Positions 25,223 to 34,067 are shown, numbered from the stretch's first letter. The stretch is DNA of 64,000 bases from 21-14-0-10-47-8 sp966211455 (GCA_966211455.1 CBIHNI010000010.1:62001-126000), one strand, 5' to 3'. Notes: generated by a model from the letters alone, not told the origin. Translations and numbers: made by a program.

Positions 25223-25595
25223 GGTTTTGTGGGTCTGGGAATTTCTCGAGCTGTGCAGTCCTTCGCGTATCATGTAGTATCTGCATCCATGCAATCGGGC
25301 TGGGCGCCCCCGGCCGCGGCTGGCCCGAAGCCCGAGCCAGGCGGCGCCGTTTAGCTGCGCCTCCGCGGGCGAACCCGCGACCGCCGGCCGTCCTACCTAG
25401 CCGGCCGCGACCGGCGATTCCGATGGTGTGGGGAAAATCACTTTTGTAGGTTTTGTTGTGTTGGTGACCTCAAAGAAATGGAGACCCGTGACTGTGTGGA
25501 CGAACGCACCAGCGTTTACACCAAGCCACCGCTGCGACGACCACCCCCTAATAACAAAACCCGCGTCGCCCCCTCCGACCCCCAAAAACTTCAAA
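25223..25595. other. GC-rich structured region without a convincing gene
   Basis: A 373-bp gap between two converging genes. Within 25321-25380, 46 of 60 bases are G or C, and 31 of the next 40, far above the roughly 50% of the window. It holds several self-complementary stretches: CGCGGG-CGAA-CCCGCG near 25374, CTGGC/GCCAG near 25320-25339, and two copies of GCCGGCCG. Frames crossing it lack plausible codon use and translation signals. It could be a structured RNA, a foreign insert or a degenerate repeat; nothing recognised. Confidence 0.45.
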
Positions 25596-26228
25596 TCAAC
25601 CCGTCGGCATCTGCAGGAAAAGCTCTTGATAAATTTGATCGATCACTTTTCTTTTCAGTGGATCGTTTGTCGAAATGCTTTGGTACAGATTGCGAATTCG
25701 ATCTTCGACAAGCTTGCGATCTTCACCGGAAAGCTTCAGGTACGCCGTGCGCAGCAAGATCATTGATGACGAACCGATCAGCGCACTTTCTTTCATGACT
25801 TGCTTTTCGTCTGGCAGAAACAAGGTGCAGAATTCGCTGCTTTGCGGGTTGCAGAACAAAGTATAGGTCCCCCAGGTGCCTTTGCTGTACTGGCTTAAGA
25901 AGGAATCCTGAACCGGATCCGCAGCTTTCAGGGCCAAGGCTTGCAACTGCTTGGCGGCTTTTTTGGTTTCGGCATCCATGGTGCGACCTTGCAAGGCGTG
26001 GCCTCCCATCAAGGGGCGAAGGGCCGTGCCCGCCAGGATCGCGGTGAAACCGCTGCCGCTTTGGTACAAACCAATCAGGCAATTGAGATGAAACCCGGTG
26101 TTCTTATTTTGCACCACGGCTTCGTAAGAGTGCAGAATGCCTTCCGAAGAAGGGTCGCAAACGGCTTTCTCTTTTCCGAGAGCCGTTAAAGTCATCATCA
26201 AACCTAAAAACAGCACAGTCGTCTTCAT
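25596..26228 (-). CDS. Secreted protein of unknown function
   Basis: About 210 residues from the ATG at 26228 with a signal peptide (MKTTVLFLGLMMTLTALG). Four cysteines are visible (AVCDPS, LNCLIG, LFCNPQSSEFC). The middle contains 'LRPLMGGHALQGRTMDAETKKAAKQLQALAL' and the C-terminus is helical (DRKLVEDRIRNLYQSISTND). No family recognised. It is divergent from the DUF1993 gene, with a long inverted repeat in between. Confidence 0.65.
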   Translation of the reverse strand: MKTTVLFLGLMMTLTALGKEKAVCDPSSEGILHSYEAVVQNKNTGFHLNCLIGLYQSGSGFTAILAGTALRPLMGGHALQGRTMDAETKKAAKQLQALALKAADPVQDSFLSQYSKGTWGTYTLFCNPQSSEFCTLFLPDEKQVMKESALIGSSSMILLRTAYLKLSGEDRKLVEDRIRNLYQSISTNDPLKRKVIDQIYQELFLQMPTG

Positions 26229-26253
26229 ACCCAAAGGCTACAACCTTCCCCAA

Positions 26254-26309
26254 GATCGTCCATCCCTTTTTTGTAACGCGCGTGCGCAACCAAAAAGGGA
26301 TGGACGATC
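26254..26309. repeat. 18-bp perfect inverted repeat with 20-bp centre
   Basis: GATCGTCCATCCCTTTTT (26254-26271) and its exact complement (26292-26309) flank TGTAACGCGCGTGCGCAACC, which itself holds GCGC-GT-GCGC. Outer CCCC/GGGG could extend the stem across a small internal loop. It lies between divergent genes, 26 bp from one start and 55 bp from the other. Options are a small mobile palindromic element or a two-way operator. Confidence 0.8.
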
Positions 26310-26364
26310 TCTGGGGGTTTTTGCGGTAGATTGTTGGTTTCCTCTTTTAGGTAAGGAGTTCTTT

Positions 26365-26871
26365 ATGACTTATGAAATGACGGTTCCTCTTTTTGTTAAG
26401 ACCTTGAATAATTTGAATCCAATTTTGGATAAAGCGGCGGCTTATGCCGATCACAAGAAGTTTGATGTTGAAGTTCTTTTGAACGCGCGTCTGGCTCCGG
26501 ATCAGTTCCACTTTATCCGCCAAATCCAGATCGCTTGCGATACGGCGAAGCTTGCGGTTTCTCGTTTGACCGGCAAAGAAGCGCCTTCGCATCCCGACAC
26601 CGAAAAGACAATGGCCGATGTGAAAAAGCGCATTCAAGAAACGGTTCAATACTTGAAATCGGTGACTCCGCAAGATTTCAAAGATGCGGAAGCGAAAAAG
26701 ATCACCACACCTCGTTGGGAAGGCAAACATCTGACGGGTGCTGATTATGTGACTCATCATGCGCTTCCGAATATTTATTTCCATGTGACCACGGCTTATT
26801 CGATCTTGCGCCATAACGGTGTCGACATCGGTAAAAAAGATTATCTCGGCGATCTGCCATTTCGCGCTTAA
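26365..26871 (+). CDS. DUF1993-family protein
   Basis: 168 residues from the ATG at 26365 with TAAGGAG upstream. It carries the full DUF1993 pattern: 'TVPLFVKTLNNLNPILDKAAAYADHKKFDVEVLLNARLAPDQF', 'QIQIACDTAKLAVSRLTG' and a C-terminal 'ALPNIYFHVTTAYSILRHNGVDIGKKDYLG'. The fold is a DinB-like helical bundle; the biochemical role is unknown. Its stop codon TAA shares a base with the ATG of rsmG (TAATG), so the two are translationally coupled. Confidence 0.9.
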   Translation: MTYEMTVPLFVKTLNNLNPILDKAAAYADHKKFDVEVLLNARLAPDQFHFIRQIQIACDTAKLAVSRLTGKEAPSHPDTEKTMADVKKRIQETVQYLKSVTPQDFKDAEAKKITTPRWEGKHLTGADYVTHHALPNIYFHVTTAYSILRHNGVDIGKKDYLGDLPFRA

Positions 26872-27482
26872 TGTTTTTTGAGCAGCGCATACCTTTAATT
26901 CTGGAATTGGGATTTCGTGAGGCGGGATTAAAACCGCTTCGCGAATACATCGATTTGCTTCGCGCTTCGAACGAGGAGCTGAATCTGATCAGCCGCCAGA
27001 TGACGCTGGAAGATCTGCTCGACAATCACTTGATTGATTGCTTGTTGCCGCTGACGAAATTTCCGAAAGGCATCAAGGTCGCCGCCGATTTTGGATCGGG
27101 CGGGGGGCTTCCGGGGGTTGTGTACGCCATTCAGTTCCCCGAGACGCGGTACCTGCTGTTCGAAAAAAGCCCCAAGAAGCGCGAGTTCCTGACCCGTTGC
27201 AAAGCCATCGCGCCCAACCTGGAAATTCACGGCGAGATTCCGCAGGACCCCAAGGATGTCGAATTGGTCACGGCCCGCGCCTTTAAGCCGATCGACGTGA
27301 TCTTGGACATCAGCCGCGGCTATTACAAGCGGGGCGGCAGGTACTTTTTGCTGAAGGGCCGCATGGAAAAGATCAATGAAGAGGCCACTTTAGCTCGGAA
27401 AAAGTTCAAAGATCTGAAGCTTGAGATCGAGCCCCTGAAATCCCCGGTTCTGGATGTCGAACGTCATCTGGTTTTGATCTAA
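26871..27482 (+). CDS. rsmG: 16S rRNA m7G527 methyltransferase RsmG
   Basis: 203 residues. It shows the GidB/RsmG layout: 'ELNLISRQMTLEDLLDNHLIDCLLPL', the SAM-binding 'VAADFGSGGGLPGVVYAIQFP', 'LLFEKSPKKREFLTRC' and 'VTARAFKPIDVIL'. The enzyme methylates G527 of 16S rRNA; loss gives low-level streptomycin resistance. It is usually placed near gidA/parAB, but here it follows a DUF1993 gene with a one-base overlap and lies alone. Confidence 0.93.
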   Translation: MFFEQRIPLILELGFREAGLKPLREYIDLLRASNEELNLISRQMTLEDLLDNHLIDCLLPLTKFPKGIKVAADFGSGGGLPGVVYAIQFPETRYLLFEKSPKKREFLTRCKAIAPNLEIHGEIPQDPKDVELVTARAFKPIDVILDISRGYYKRGGRYFLLKGRMEKINEEATLARKKFKDLKLEIEPLKSPVLDVERHLVLI

Positions 27483-27571
27483 AGTCTGTTTTTTACATTG
27501 AAATCAAATTCCGAGCCCTCGGGCTCAGCTTCAAAGCCAAAGCCCTTGCGGATTTTGAGCTTCGGCCTCAT
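27479..27571 (-). CDS. Candidate 30-residue microprotein
   Basis: A short frame from ATG 27571 to TAG at 27479-27481, with GGGGA about 10 bases upstream of the ATG. The product is basic at the start (MRPKLKIRKGFGFE) and acidic after (AEPEGSEFDF). Codons look like those of neighbouring genes. It lies between rsmG and the helicase gene, antisense to neither coding core. The frame stays open upstream without another start. It may be chance. Confidence 0.3.
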   Translation of the reverse strand: MRPKLKIRKGFGFEAEPEGSEFDFNVKNRL

Positions 27572-27651
27572 ACTTAACGATTCCCCGAAATTTGCGGGGA
27601 TGGTGTGGCTCAAGCTGAAATAGCTGTAATAAGTTGAAACAGGAAACTCAT

Positions 27652-30600
27652 TTGAAACTGAAACCGCTGATTAAAACTCACTGGGTGGCCTCGCAAAATC
27701 CGTTGGACGTGGGCTTAAATGGCCTGCAGAAAGTTGTCTTCACGCCGCCGGCTTCGATTTTGTGTCCTGAATTTTTAGGCGCTCCCGAATCCTTGGTGAT
27801 CCTGCCGGTGCAAACGGATCTGCAACCACTGCCTGGGGATCTGAACGAAGTTCGCGAAGTGCGATCGCAGCGCGTTTCCAGATCCAGCGATTTGTTTTGG
27901 CGCCTTTTTTCCGGTCACGGCATGGCGATCGCAAGTCCACTGGCGAACGAGCTGAAGGCGATAGCCTCCAGTCTTGAATTTCATTTCGAAAATGGTGAGG
28001 TGCTACCGCTGGTTGGCATTTATCGCCGCGACGGTTTTCCGAAATTCTTAGATCCCAAGTTTTATCTGCAAGATCCCAGCTGCAATTGGGATCGGGTGAC
28101 GGGGACGCCTGCCGAAGAGTGGATTCGTCCCATCAAGGTGCTTCGCCACCTGAAGAAAAGCGAAGACTTAAAACATGCGTGGTTTGTGATTTTGGAAATC
28201 ATGGCCTGGGCGCTTCAGCGCAAACGCCAGGTCGGCGATCTGCAAGTGGTCCTGCGTCCGGATTCGATTTCACCGCAAAAAGGATTTCACATCGAAGAAA
28301 TCGAAATGGCGAAAGAGCGTCCGCTTGCTGTTACGGTGAAAGCTGATCCCGCGATGAACCAAGCGGTTCGTCTGCGCATGTGGCAGGGGAAAGAAGAAAA
28401 TCCGACCGCCGGAGTTTTAAAACTTCCATCGACTGATGCCCTGGGTGATTTGGAGAATTATTTCCTAGGGCCCAGTCTGAAAAGTTCGGATAGCGAAGAG
28501 CCGTCGACCGAAGAGCTGAAAATTCTGGAAGGCACGGGGCACTGGCAATCCCAGTTTACAAGTCTGGAAGCTGGGGCGGCTTCGCTGGAAAGATCGCTTT
28601 CGCATCTGGAAAAATACCTGCGTCCCGAGCAGATTCATCTGGTGAACCACAAGCGCATTGAAGGCGATCAGTTCATCCCGAAACTGCAGCTGCAAGAAGA
28701 CGAGGGCAGTCTGAAGATTGCGGTGTCCTTTGCGATGCCGTCACTGAATTCAGAGCATCTGAATTTCCCGGCCAACTGCGCGCATTGGTTTTCGCCGTTC
28801 CAAGGCGGGCTTGATCAGATTTTGCGTCTGGAAAGAAAAGACGCGGCTTCAAAGCACAAGCAGTACCGCGCGCAGGATCTTTTGTTTTTGCGCCATCAGG
28901 GGCTTTTGATTTTCTCTTTGTTCGAGCTTGTGAATTGGATTTTGGAAATGCCTTTAAGCTCGGGGCAAGAAATTGCTTTTGCCAAAGACCTGGATTCGCC
29001 ACAAGCGGATCAACAGTATGAAAAGCTGATGGCCTATCTGCAAAACTCGATTCCGGCTTTGCTTGGCAAACCGGATGTTCCGTTTAAAGAGTTGATTTCG
29101 CCTAAGGTGCAGCAGATTTATCTGGATTACATCGAAGGTCTGTTTCAAAGCTTGATGCGGACGCATTCGCTTTTCTTCCATCAAAACCAAGTGGTGGAAA
29201 TCAAAGACGTGCAATCGCAGGTGCTGCCGATCCTGCGCTTCTTGATTCTTCATTTCATTGAAAACAGCCGCGGTAAATTTTTGCTGCGGGTCCAGGCTCC
29301 GATCGGCGAGAACTTTCAAAGCACGTTGAAAGCTTGGATGGAGCCGCAAATTCTGCCCATGGGGACTTCGTATCATTCATTGTGGGTGGATCTGGGGCTT
29401 TTCGATCGCCGATCGATCGCGCTTTTGTTTGAGCTTTGCGATTTGGGAATGCAAGTCGAATACAACGGTCAAAATCTGGCTGGTAACACGAACCCATTCG
29501 AGTTCACCTTCATGGTGAAAGATTCAGCCATTGCTGAAGATCAGAATTGGTTCGATCTGCATCCGCAGATTTTCTTCAATGGCCAGCGCGTCTCCAATGA
29601 CGAAGTGAAAATCAATTTCGGTCAGGGACAGACGGGCTTTATCGAATATCAGGGCTTGGTTTATCGCATTGATAAAAAAGAGCTTCCTTCCTTGAAGTCT
29701 CTGCAAAGGTTTTGGGAGAAAATCAAAGGCCTTCGCAAAGGGCCTGAAAAAACAAAGTTCGGCGATCATGTTTATCACATGGACAAATCCCAGGCGCTGG
29801 AGCTTTTGATGCTCAAAGCGCAAGGCTTCCAGGTCGAGGTCGAAGGCGAATGGAAACGTATTTTTGATTATTTTGAATCTGGCCTTGGTGTCGACAAGAT
29901 CGTTTTGCCAGACACGATTCAAATGAATCTGCTTCCGCATCAGCAAGAAGGTGCCCAGTGGTTGCACGATCTGTATCAGCTGCGCTTGGGTGCGATCTTG
30001 GCGGACGAGATGGGCTTGGGGAAAACCTTCCAGGTTCTTTCGTTCTTAGCGAGCCTTCAAGCCAAGCAAGAGCTGGGTCGCTGCTTGGTGGTGGTGCCGA
30101 CGTCCTTGGTTTACAACTGGATGGAAGAGAAAAAGAAGTTTGCACCGAATCTTCCGATGAAGGTTTACCATCCAACCTTGGAAAAAGATCTTTTTGACGA
30201 TCTGAACAGTCCCGAGCCGATGGTTTTGATCACGACCTATGGTCTGTTGATCGAAAATCCGGATTTCTTTAAGGCCCACAACTGGAATGTGGTCGCCATC
30301 GACGAAGCGCAAGCGCTGAAGAATATCACATCCCTGCGTGCGACGACGGCTCGCCAGCTGAAAGCGCGCTTTAAGGTGTGCGTGACCGGGACGCCGATGG
30401 AAAATAATTATCTCGAATTTTATTCTTTGTGTGATCTGGTGGTGCCAGGTTGCTTGGGGGATGTGGACACTTTCCGTCGCGAATATTACAACCGCGAGGT
30501 CCGCTCGGAAGCTTTGCGGGATTTAAGATTGATCTCAAAGCCTTTGCTTTTGCGCAGAACCAAATCGCAGGTGAAGCTGTCTTTGCCAGAGAAAACCATT

Positions 30601-31341
30601 CAGCGCGTGATCTTGCCATTTGCGGCTCAGCAAAAGGAAATCTACAAAAAGATGGCGATGACCTTCTCTCGCCAGGTCGAAGCTTTGATCGAAGACAAAG
30701 GCGAGCGCAAAGCGCAGATCGCGATGTTCGCGGCCCTCATGCGCCTTCGTCAGATCTGCTCGGACCCAGCGGCGGTGCCAGGCGTGGTTTATCAAGAAAA
30801 GCCTGCCAAGGTGGAACACTTCTTAAGCTCGCTGCAGGATCATTTGGAAAATGGCGAAAGCGTGATTGTCTTCACGCAGTTCCTATCAACTTTGGGTCGA
30901 TTGGAAAAAGAGCTACAGGAAAAAAAGATTCCAAGCTTTACGCTCAAGGGCAGTGTCACCGCCAAAGAACGTCTGCGTTTGATTGCCGCCTTCCAAGATA
31001 GCAAAGAGCCTGCCGTGATGCTGATGACGCTGAAAACGGGCGGGGTGGGTCTGAATTTGACGAAAGCGTCGGTCGTGTACCATCTGGAGCCTTGGTGGAA
31101 TCCAGCGGTTGAAAATCAGGCGACCGATCGCGCGCACCGCATGGGACAAACCAAGAATGTGAAGGTCTTCAACCTTCTGATCGAAGGATCGCTGGAAGAG
31201 CGCATCGCCGACTTGAAGATTAAAAAGCAGGACTCTTTCGATCGTCTGTTTGGCGTTGAAGAAGATATCGATGAAAGCAATTCGGGCCTGGATGGTTCGC
31301 AGGCTTTGTCTCGCGAAGACTTTATCTATCTTTTGAAATGA
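27652..31341 (+). CDS. SNF2-family DEAD/DEAH helicase-like ATPase
   Basis: About 1229 residues. The last 450 are a full SNF2 ATPase: motif I 'LADEMGLGKT' (near residue 783), Ia 'VVVPTSLVYNW', II 'IDEAQ', III 'TGTPMEN', then helicase C with 'VFTQFL', 'LKTGGVGLNLTKASVVYHLEPWWNP' and 'ATDRAHRMGQ'. The first 750 residues are a long N-terminal region of mixed fold with no zinc-finger SWIM cysteines. Such proteins move along or remodel DNA-protein complexes. The start is uncertain: TTG at 27652 has AGGA 7 bases upstream; an in-frame TTG lies at 27634. Two further genes follow closely, as an operon. Confidence 0.9.
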   Translation: MKLKPLIKTHWVASQNPLDVGLNGLQKVVFTPPASILCPEFLGAPESLVILPVQTDLQPLPGDLNEVREVRSQRVSRSSDLFWRLFSGHGMAIASPLANELKAIASSLEFHFENGEVLPLVGIYRRDGFPKFLDPKFYLQDPSCNWDRVTGTPAEEWIRPIKVLRHLKKSEDLKHAWFVILEIMAWALQRKRQVGDLQVVLRPDSISPQKGFHIEEIEMAKERPLAVTVKADPAMNQAVRLRMWQGKEENPTAGVLKLPSTDALGDLENYFLGPSLKSSDSEEPSTEELKILEGTGHWQSQFTSLEAGAASLERSLSHLEKYLRPEQIHLVNHKRIEGDQFIPKLQLQEDEGSLKIAVSFAMPSLNSEHLNFPANCAHWFSPFQGGLDQILRLERKDAASKHKQYRAQDLLFLRHQGLLIFSLFELVNWILEMPLSSGQEIAFAKDLDSPQADQQYEKLMAYLQNSIPALLGKPDVPFKELISPKVQQIYLDYIEGLFQSLMRTHSLFFHQNQVVEIKDVQSQVLPILRFLILHFIENSRGKFLLRVQAPIGENFQSTLKAWMEPQILPMGTSYHSLWVDLGLFDRRSIALLFELCDLGMQVEYNGQNLAGNTNPFEFTFMVKDSAIAEDQNWFDLHPQIFFNGQRVSNDEVKINFGQGQTGFIEYQGLVYRIDKKELPSLKSLQRFWEKIKGLRKGPEKTKFGDHVYHMDKSQALELLMLKAQGFQVEVEGEWKRIFDYFESGLGVDKIVLPDTIQMNLLPHQQEGAQWLHDLYQLRLGAILADEMGLGKTFQVLSFLASLQAKQELGRCLVVVPTSLVYNWMEEKKKFAPNLPMKVYHPTLEKDLFDDLNSPEPMVLITTYGLLIENPDFFKAHNWNVVAIDEAQALKNITSLRATTARQLKARFKVCVTGTPMENNYLEFYSLCDLVVPGCLGDVDTFRREYYNREVRSEALRDLRLISKPLLLRRTKSQVKLSLPEKTIQRVILPFAAQQKEIYKKMAMTFSRQVEALIEDKGERKAQIAMFAALMRLRQICSDPAAVPGVVYQEKPAKVEHFLSSLQDHLENGESVIVFTQFLSTLGRLEKELQEKKIPSFTLKGSVTAKERLRLIAAFQDSKEPAVMLMTLKTGGVGLNLTKASVVYHLEPWWNPAVENQATDRAHRMGQTKNVKVFNLLIEGSLEERIADLKIKKQDSFDRLFGVEEDIDESNSGLDGSQALSREDFIYLLK

Positions 31342-31352
31342 GGACCTGAAAC

Positions 31353-32159
31353 GTGATTGCAACGGCCTTGGGCTACCAACTTCCAGAAGTCTACCGCAAG
31401 CTTTTCCCGAAAGAGCTTTTAAACGCGAACATTCAAGAAACGAAGGCGACGTGCGCGAACTGCAACTGGGCTGCCTATCAAAAGCATCTGAAATGCTGCA
31501 CCTACGAGCCCTATTTGCCTAATTTTTTGGTCGGTGCCATGTTTGAAAGCGCTTCGACTTCGAAGGTGGCGCTGGCGACACTTCGTCGCAAGATCGAAGC
31601 CCGTCAGTACAGTCTGCCGATCGGTATGACCGCCAGTGTCCAGTACCAGGTGAATTTCAACAACCGCGAAGAACAAGATTTTGGAAATCGCGAAGACTGG
31701 TTGTGTCCCTATTACAACCGCGAACAGCAAAACTGCGGCATCTGGAAAAATCGCAGCGCCGTGTGCACGACCTTTTACTGTCAAAGCAATTACGATGTCA
31801 TGGGGCAGGAATTCTGGAAACAGATGAACGATTACCTGACCTACGTGGAAATGGCGATGATGGAAGAAATCTTGGTGCATCTGGATTTTTCACCAAGACA
31901 GATCAGCGACTGCCTGGAATATTTAAATCGTCACGAAGGCTCGGCCACCGAGATGAAGACCGATTCACTGACATTGCCAAAGGCGAAAAAGCTGTGGAAC
32001 GGATACTTCGACGATCAAGAGGCTTTCTTTCGTAAGACCTACAAGATGGCCCAGGACATGAGCGTCAAAAACTTCCGCGAAGCGATGGGCGAGCTGGGTG
32101 AAGAGATCGAAGGCAATCTGCTGGAAAGCCTGCAAGAGCTGCAGACCTATGAAGCCTGA
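31353..32159 (+). CDS. Cysteine-cluster protein, YkgJ-like pattern
   Basis: 268 residues with a GTG start and GAGG upstream. Cysteines are arranged as 'TCANCNWAAYQKHLKCCTYEPYLPNFLVG' and 'LCPYYNREQQNCGIWKNRSAVCTTFYC'. The second part follows the CxxC family rule 'C-P-x-x-...-C-x-I/V-x-x-x-R-x-x-x-C-x-x-x-x-C', so an Fe-S or zinc site is likely. The rest is helical. It overlaps the DTW gene by 11 bp and follows the helicase by 11 bp. The role is unknown; the neighbours suggest nucleic acid modification. Confidence 0.65.
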   Translation: MIATALGYQLPEVYRKLFPKELLNANIQETKATCANCNWAAYQKHLKCCTYEPYLPNFLVGAMFESASTSKVALATLRRKIEARQYSLPIGMTASVQYQVNFNNREEQDFGNREDWLCPYYNREQQNCGIWKNRSAVCTTFYCQSNYDVMGQEFWKQMNDYLTYVEMAMMEEILVHLDFSPRQISDCLEYLNRHEGSATEMKTDSLTLPKAKKLWNGYFDDQEAFFRKTYKMAQDMSVKNFREAMGELGEEIEGNLLESLQELQTYEA

Positions 32160-32754
32160 GCGCCAGCGAAAAACCAAAGAACCCTGCCAGGTTTGTTTTC
32201 TGCATCCTGAGCGATGCATCTGCCATCTGATCCCAAAGCTGGATCTGCGCACAAGACTGTGCTTGATCGTGCACGCCAAAGAATTAAAACGCACCACGAA
32301 TACAGGAAGGCTTGCCGTGCAAGCGCTGGTGAACAGCGAGATGCGGGTGCGCGGCCGGGGAGTCGAAGCATTGGACCTTTCGGATTTGGTGCGCGACGAA
32401 AAGTATCGAACTTTGCTTTTCTATCCGGCCGAAGGTGCGCGGGTATTGACTCGCGAGTTGGTCGCGGAAGATCCGCGTCCGATTCAGCTTCTGGTGCCAG
32501 ACGGAAACTGGCGACAAGCCAGTAAAGTGCATTACCGTCACGGGGAGCTTGCCGATGTCCCGCGCGTGATGATCGCGACAAAAAATCAATCCGAGCACCA
32601 CCTGCGAGCCGAGACCACCGAGTACGGGATGGCGACCCTGCAGGCGATCGCGGAAGCGGTGGCGGTGATTGAAGGAGCGGAGGCTGGGGCCGCGCTCAGG
32701 GATTTGTATCAGGCGAAGCTTGATGCGACTTTGCGCGGGCGTGGGGTTTTGTAA
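32149..32754 (+). CDS. DTW-domain tRNA-uridine aminocarboxypropyltransferase
   Basis: 201 residues from the ATG at 32149. An N-terminal zinc-like cluster (Cys13, Cys16, Cys23, Cys25: 'CQVCFLHPERCIC') precedes the DTW domain: 'LCLIVHAKELKRTTNTGRLA', 'LLFYPAEGAR', 'LLVPDGNWRQASKV' (the D-x-x-W motif, here DGNW) and 'HLRAETTEYGMATLQAIAEAV'. The E. coli member TapT (YfiP) makes acp3U at position 47 of tRNA from SAM. This gene most likely has the same job. A hairpin follows the stop. Confidence 0.85.
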   Translation: MKPERQRKTKEPCQVCFLHPERCICHLIPKLDLRTRLCLIVHAKELKRTTNTGRLAVQALVNSEMRVRGRGVEALDLSDLVRDEKYRTLLFYPAEGARVLTRELVAEDPRPIQLLVPDGNWRQASKVHYRHGELADVPRVMIATKNQSEHHLRAETTEYGMATLQAIAEAVAVIEGAEAGAALRDLYQAKLDATLRGRGVL

Positions 32755-32757
32755 AAG

Positions 32758-32783
32758 AAGGACTGCTTTTGAGAGCAGTCCTT
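32758..32783 (+). terminator. Terminator hairpin after the DTW gene
   Basis: AAGGACTGC (32758-32766) and GCAGTCCTT (32775-32783) pair perfectly around TTTTGAGA. No long T run follows on the plus strand; on the minus strand CTTTTAC follows, so it may also end the converging gene at 32830. Confidence 0.65.
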
Positions 32784-32829
32784 GATGATCTGGAGTTTGA
32801 TTCGGAAGCTAGGGGTTTGTCAGCAATTT

Positions 32830-33456
32830 TTATTGTAATGGTGGTGTACCTTTAAGCTCTGTGAATTCTAGAGAATTATAAAAAGCTTTTTCGTCTGATG
32901 TAAGGTCGACGAAATTTCGAGTTACAGGCATCCTTTGACTTAGACTTAAACGAATATAACGGCCCTGATCCTTGGGATGCAGGCATAGAATTCCTCTATA
33001 CGACATTGCCATTTTTTCACCTTGTAAGGACTTGGCCTTTTTGTCGACACCAGACTGATCAAATGTCGTACATTCCGCATTTTTATACTTTGTCTGATTG
33101 AACTGATTTTTATTATTTTCGAATCGGTCCGTATTACTAGGGTCAGTCATACTATTTTCAAAGAATTTTAATGTGTCTTTTGCGTTTTTTAACTTGAGGC
33201 CAGATAGGTTAATGAATCCGTAACGAACTTCAGTCATGACTGTAGCGCCATCTTTTTTATCTTGGGCTGATGGCTCGCGGCCTAGAACGTAGCCGGTTCC
33301 GTCAGGGGTTTTCATACGATACCAAGGACCGTTTGGTGGGGGATACATCTTGAAACCCATTTCTGTATCAAAGGCTTCATTCTGGTCGACAGGTTTCATG
33401 GGCGTCGCACATGAAACAATAAATATTAACGAGAAGAAGAAAAATATTTTTTTCAT
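32830..33456 (-). CDS. Lipoprotein of unknown function
   Basis: 208 residues with a lipoprotein leader (MKKIFFFFSLIFIVSC, Cys16). The mature part includes 'PNGPWYRMKTPDGTGYVLGREPS' and 'GEKMAMSYRGILCLHPKDQGRYIRLSLSQRM', which look like an alpha/beta domain with two or three cysteines. No family recognised. The gene is noticeably richer in A+T than its neighbours, which fits later acquisition. It lies at the edge of a patch that also holds an antitoxin remnant. Confidence 0.7.
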   Translation of the reverse strand: MKKIFFFFSLIFIVSCATPMKPVDQNEAFDTEMGFKMYPPPNGPWYRMKTPDGTGYVLGREPSAQDKKDGATVMTEVRYGFINLSGLKLKNAKDTLKFFENSMTDPSNTDRFENNKNQFNQTKYKNAECTTFDQSGVDKKAKSLQGEKMAMSYRGILCLHPKDQGRYIRLSLSQRMPVTRNFVDLTSDEKAFYNSLEFTELKGTPPLQ

Positions 33457-33582
33457 GAGTTTATTATTGTTTCTGGTTCAATTAGCGGTCAATAAGGGAA
33501 TGATTGCAGCGTAACCCAACGAGTTAAAAGCATCGGCTTTAAATGCAATGCTTTTGATTCACAAAAAACAAAAGGACTGTTT

Positions 33583-33732
33583 TTAAGAGACTTTTTCAAA
33601 CTTAGTTTCCGAAAAACTCAGTTTGATCTGTTGGTCTAGGGATCCTAGAGCCCGAAAGAGAATTTCCAGGGAAATGTCTTGGGTGTCGTTTTTTAAGAAT
33701 CGAGTGATGTGGGAATTGATTTTTTTGTTCGT
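33583..33732 (-). pseudogene. Remnant of a HigA-like (XRE) antitoxin
   Basis: On the minus strand a frame of about 48 residues ends at TAA 33583-33585. It reads 'KKINSHITRFLKNDTQDISLEILFRALGSL' and then 'IKLSFSET'. This is the recognition helix, 'S-x-D-x-L-x-x-x-L-x-x-L' helix and final strand of HigA/RelB-associated XRE antitoxins. Upstream the frame closes at once with a stop, and no start or first helix remains in any frame. No toxin gene is adjacent. The stretch 33457-33815 otherwise shows only a small palindrome, TCTAGG-GAT-CCTAGA at 33635-33649. Confidence 0.5.
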
Positions 33733-33815
33733 CTATTCTTTGCCATGCAGATCTTCATCATCATAGATGAGTATTTATGGATAGATGATAGGACTCAAAA
33801 CGCAGGCGCTCCGAG

Positions 33816-34067
33816 CTAAGACGGAACGTAGAAAAGCCAGACTCCGTTTGAGACCTCGCCGACCGCGAATTTGATATTTCGAAGTTTCACGGCGCTGAGG
33901 TGGTGCACTTGCTTTGGGTAAGAGGGATGGGGAGCGATAATTTTCATATGGAGATTTTCCCACTCGGCGCTATGATCCCACAGCCTGATGCCTTGATAAG
34001 AAACGTCATCGCCTTCGACTCCGATATGATGGAATTTCCAACCTGTAGGCCTCTGGGCTTTTTCCAT
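33816..34067 (-). CDS. Small hypothetical protein
   Basis: 83 residues starting MEKAQRPTGWKFHHIGVEG. It holds a run of aromatic and histidine residues (SYQGIRLWDHSAEWENLHMKIIAPHPSYPKQVHHL) and ends 'GVWLFYVPS'. No signal peptide or known domain. Its ATG follows the stop codon of the phosphotransferase-like gene directly, so it is probably translated from the same message. Confidence 0.5.
   Translation of the reverse strand: MEKAQRPTGWKFHHIGVEGDDVSYQGIRLWDHSAEWENLHMKIIAPHPSYPKQVHHLSAVKLRNIKFAVGEVSNGVWLFYVPS

Noticed and set aside
25397..25594. 65-residue minus-strand frame in the GC-rich gap
   Set aside because: No ribosome site, unusual composition, and it crosses the sharp GC boundary; it looks like chance.
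27582..27600. TCCCCG-N7-CGGGGA hairpin as a terminator after rsmG
   Set aside because: No T run follows on either strand and it is about 100 bp from the rsmG stop; possibly chance or a leader element of the helicase gene.
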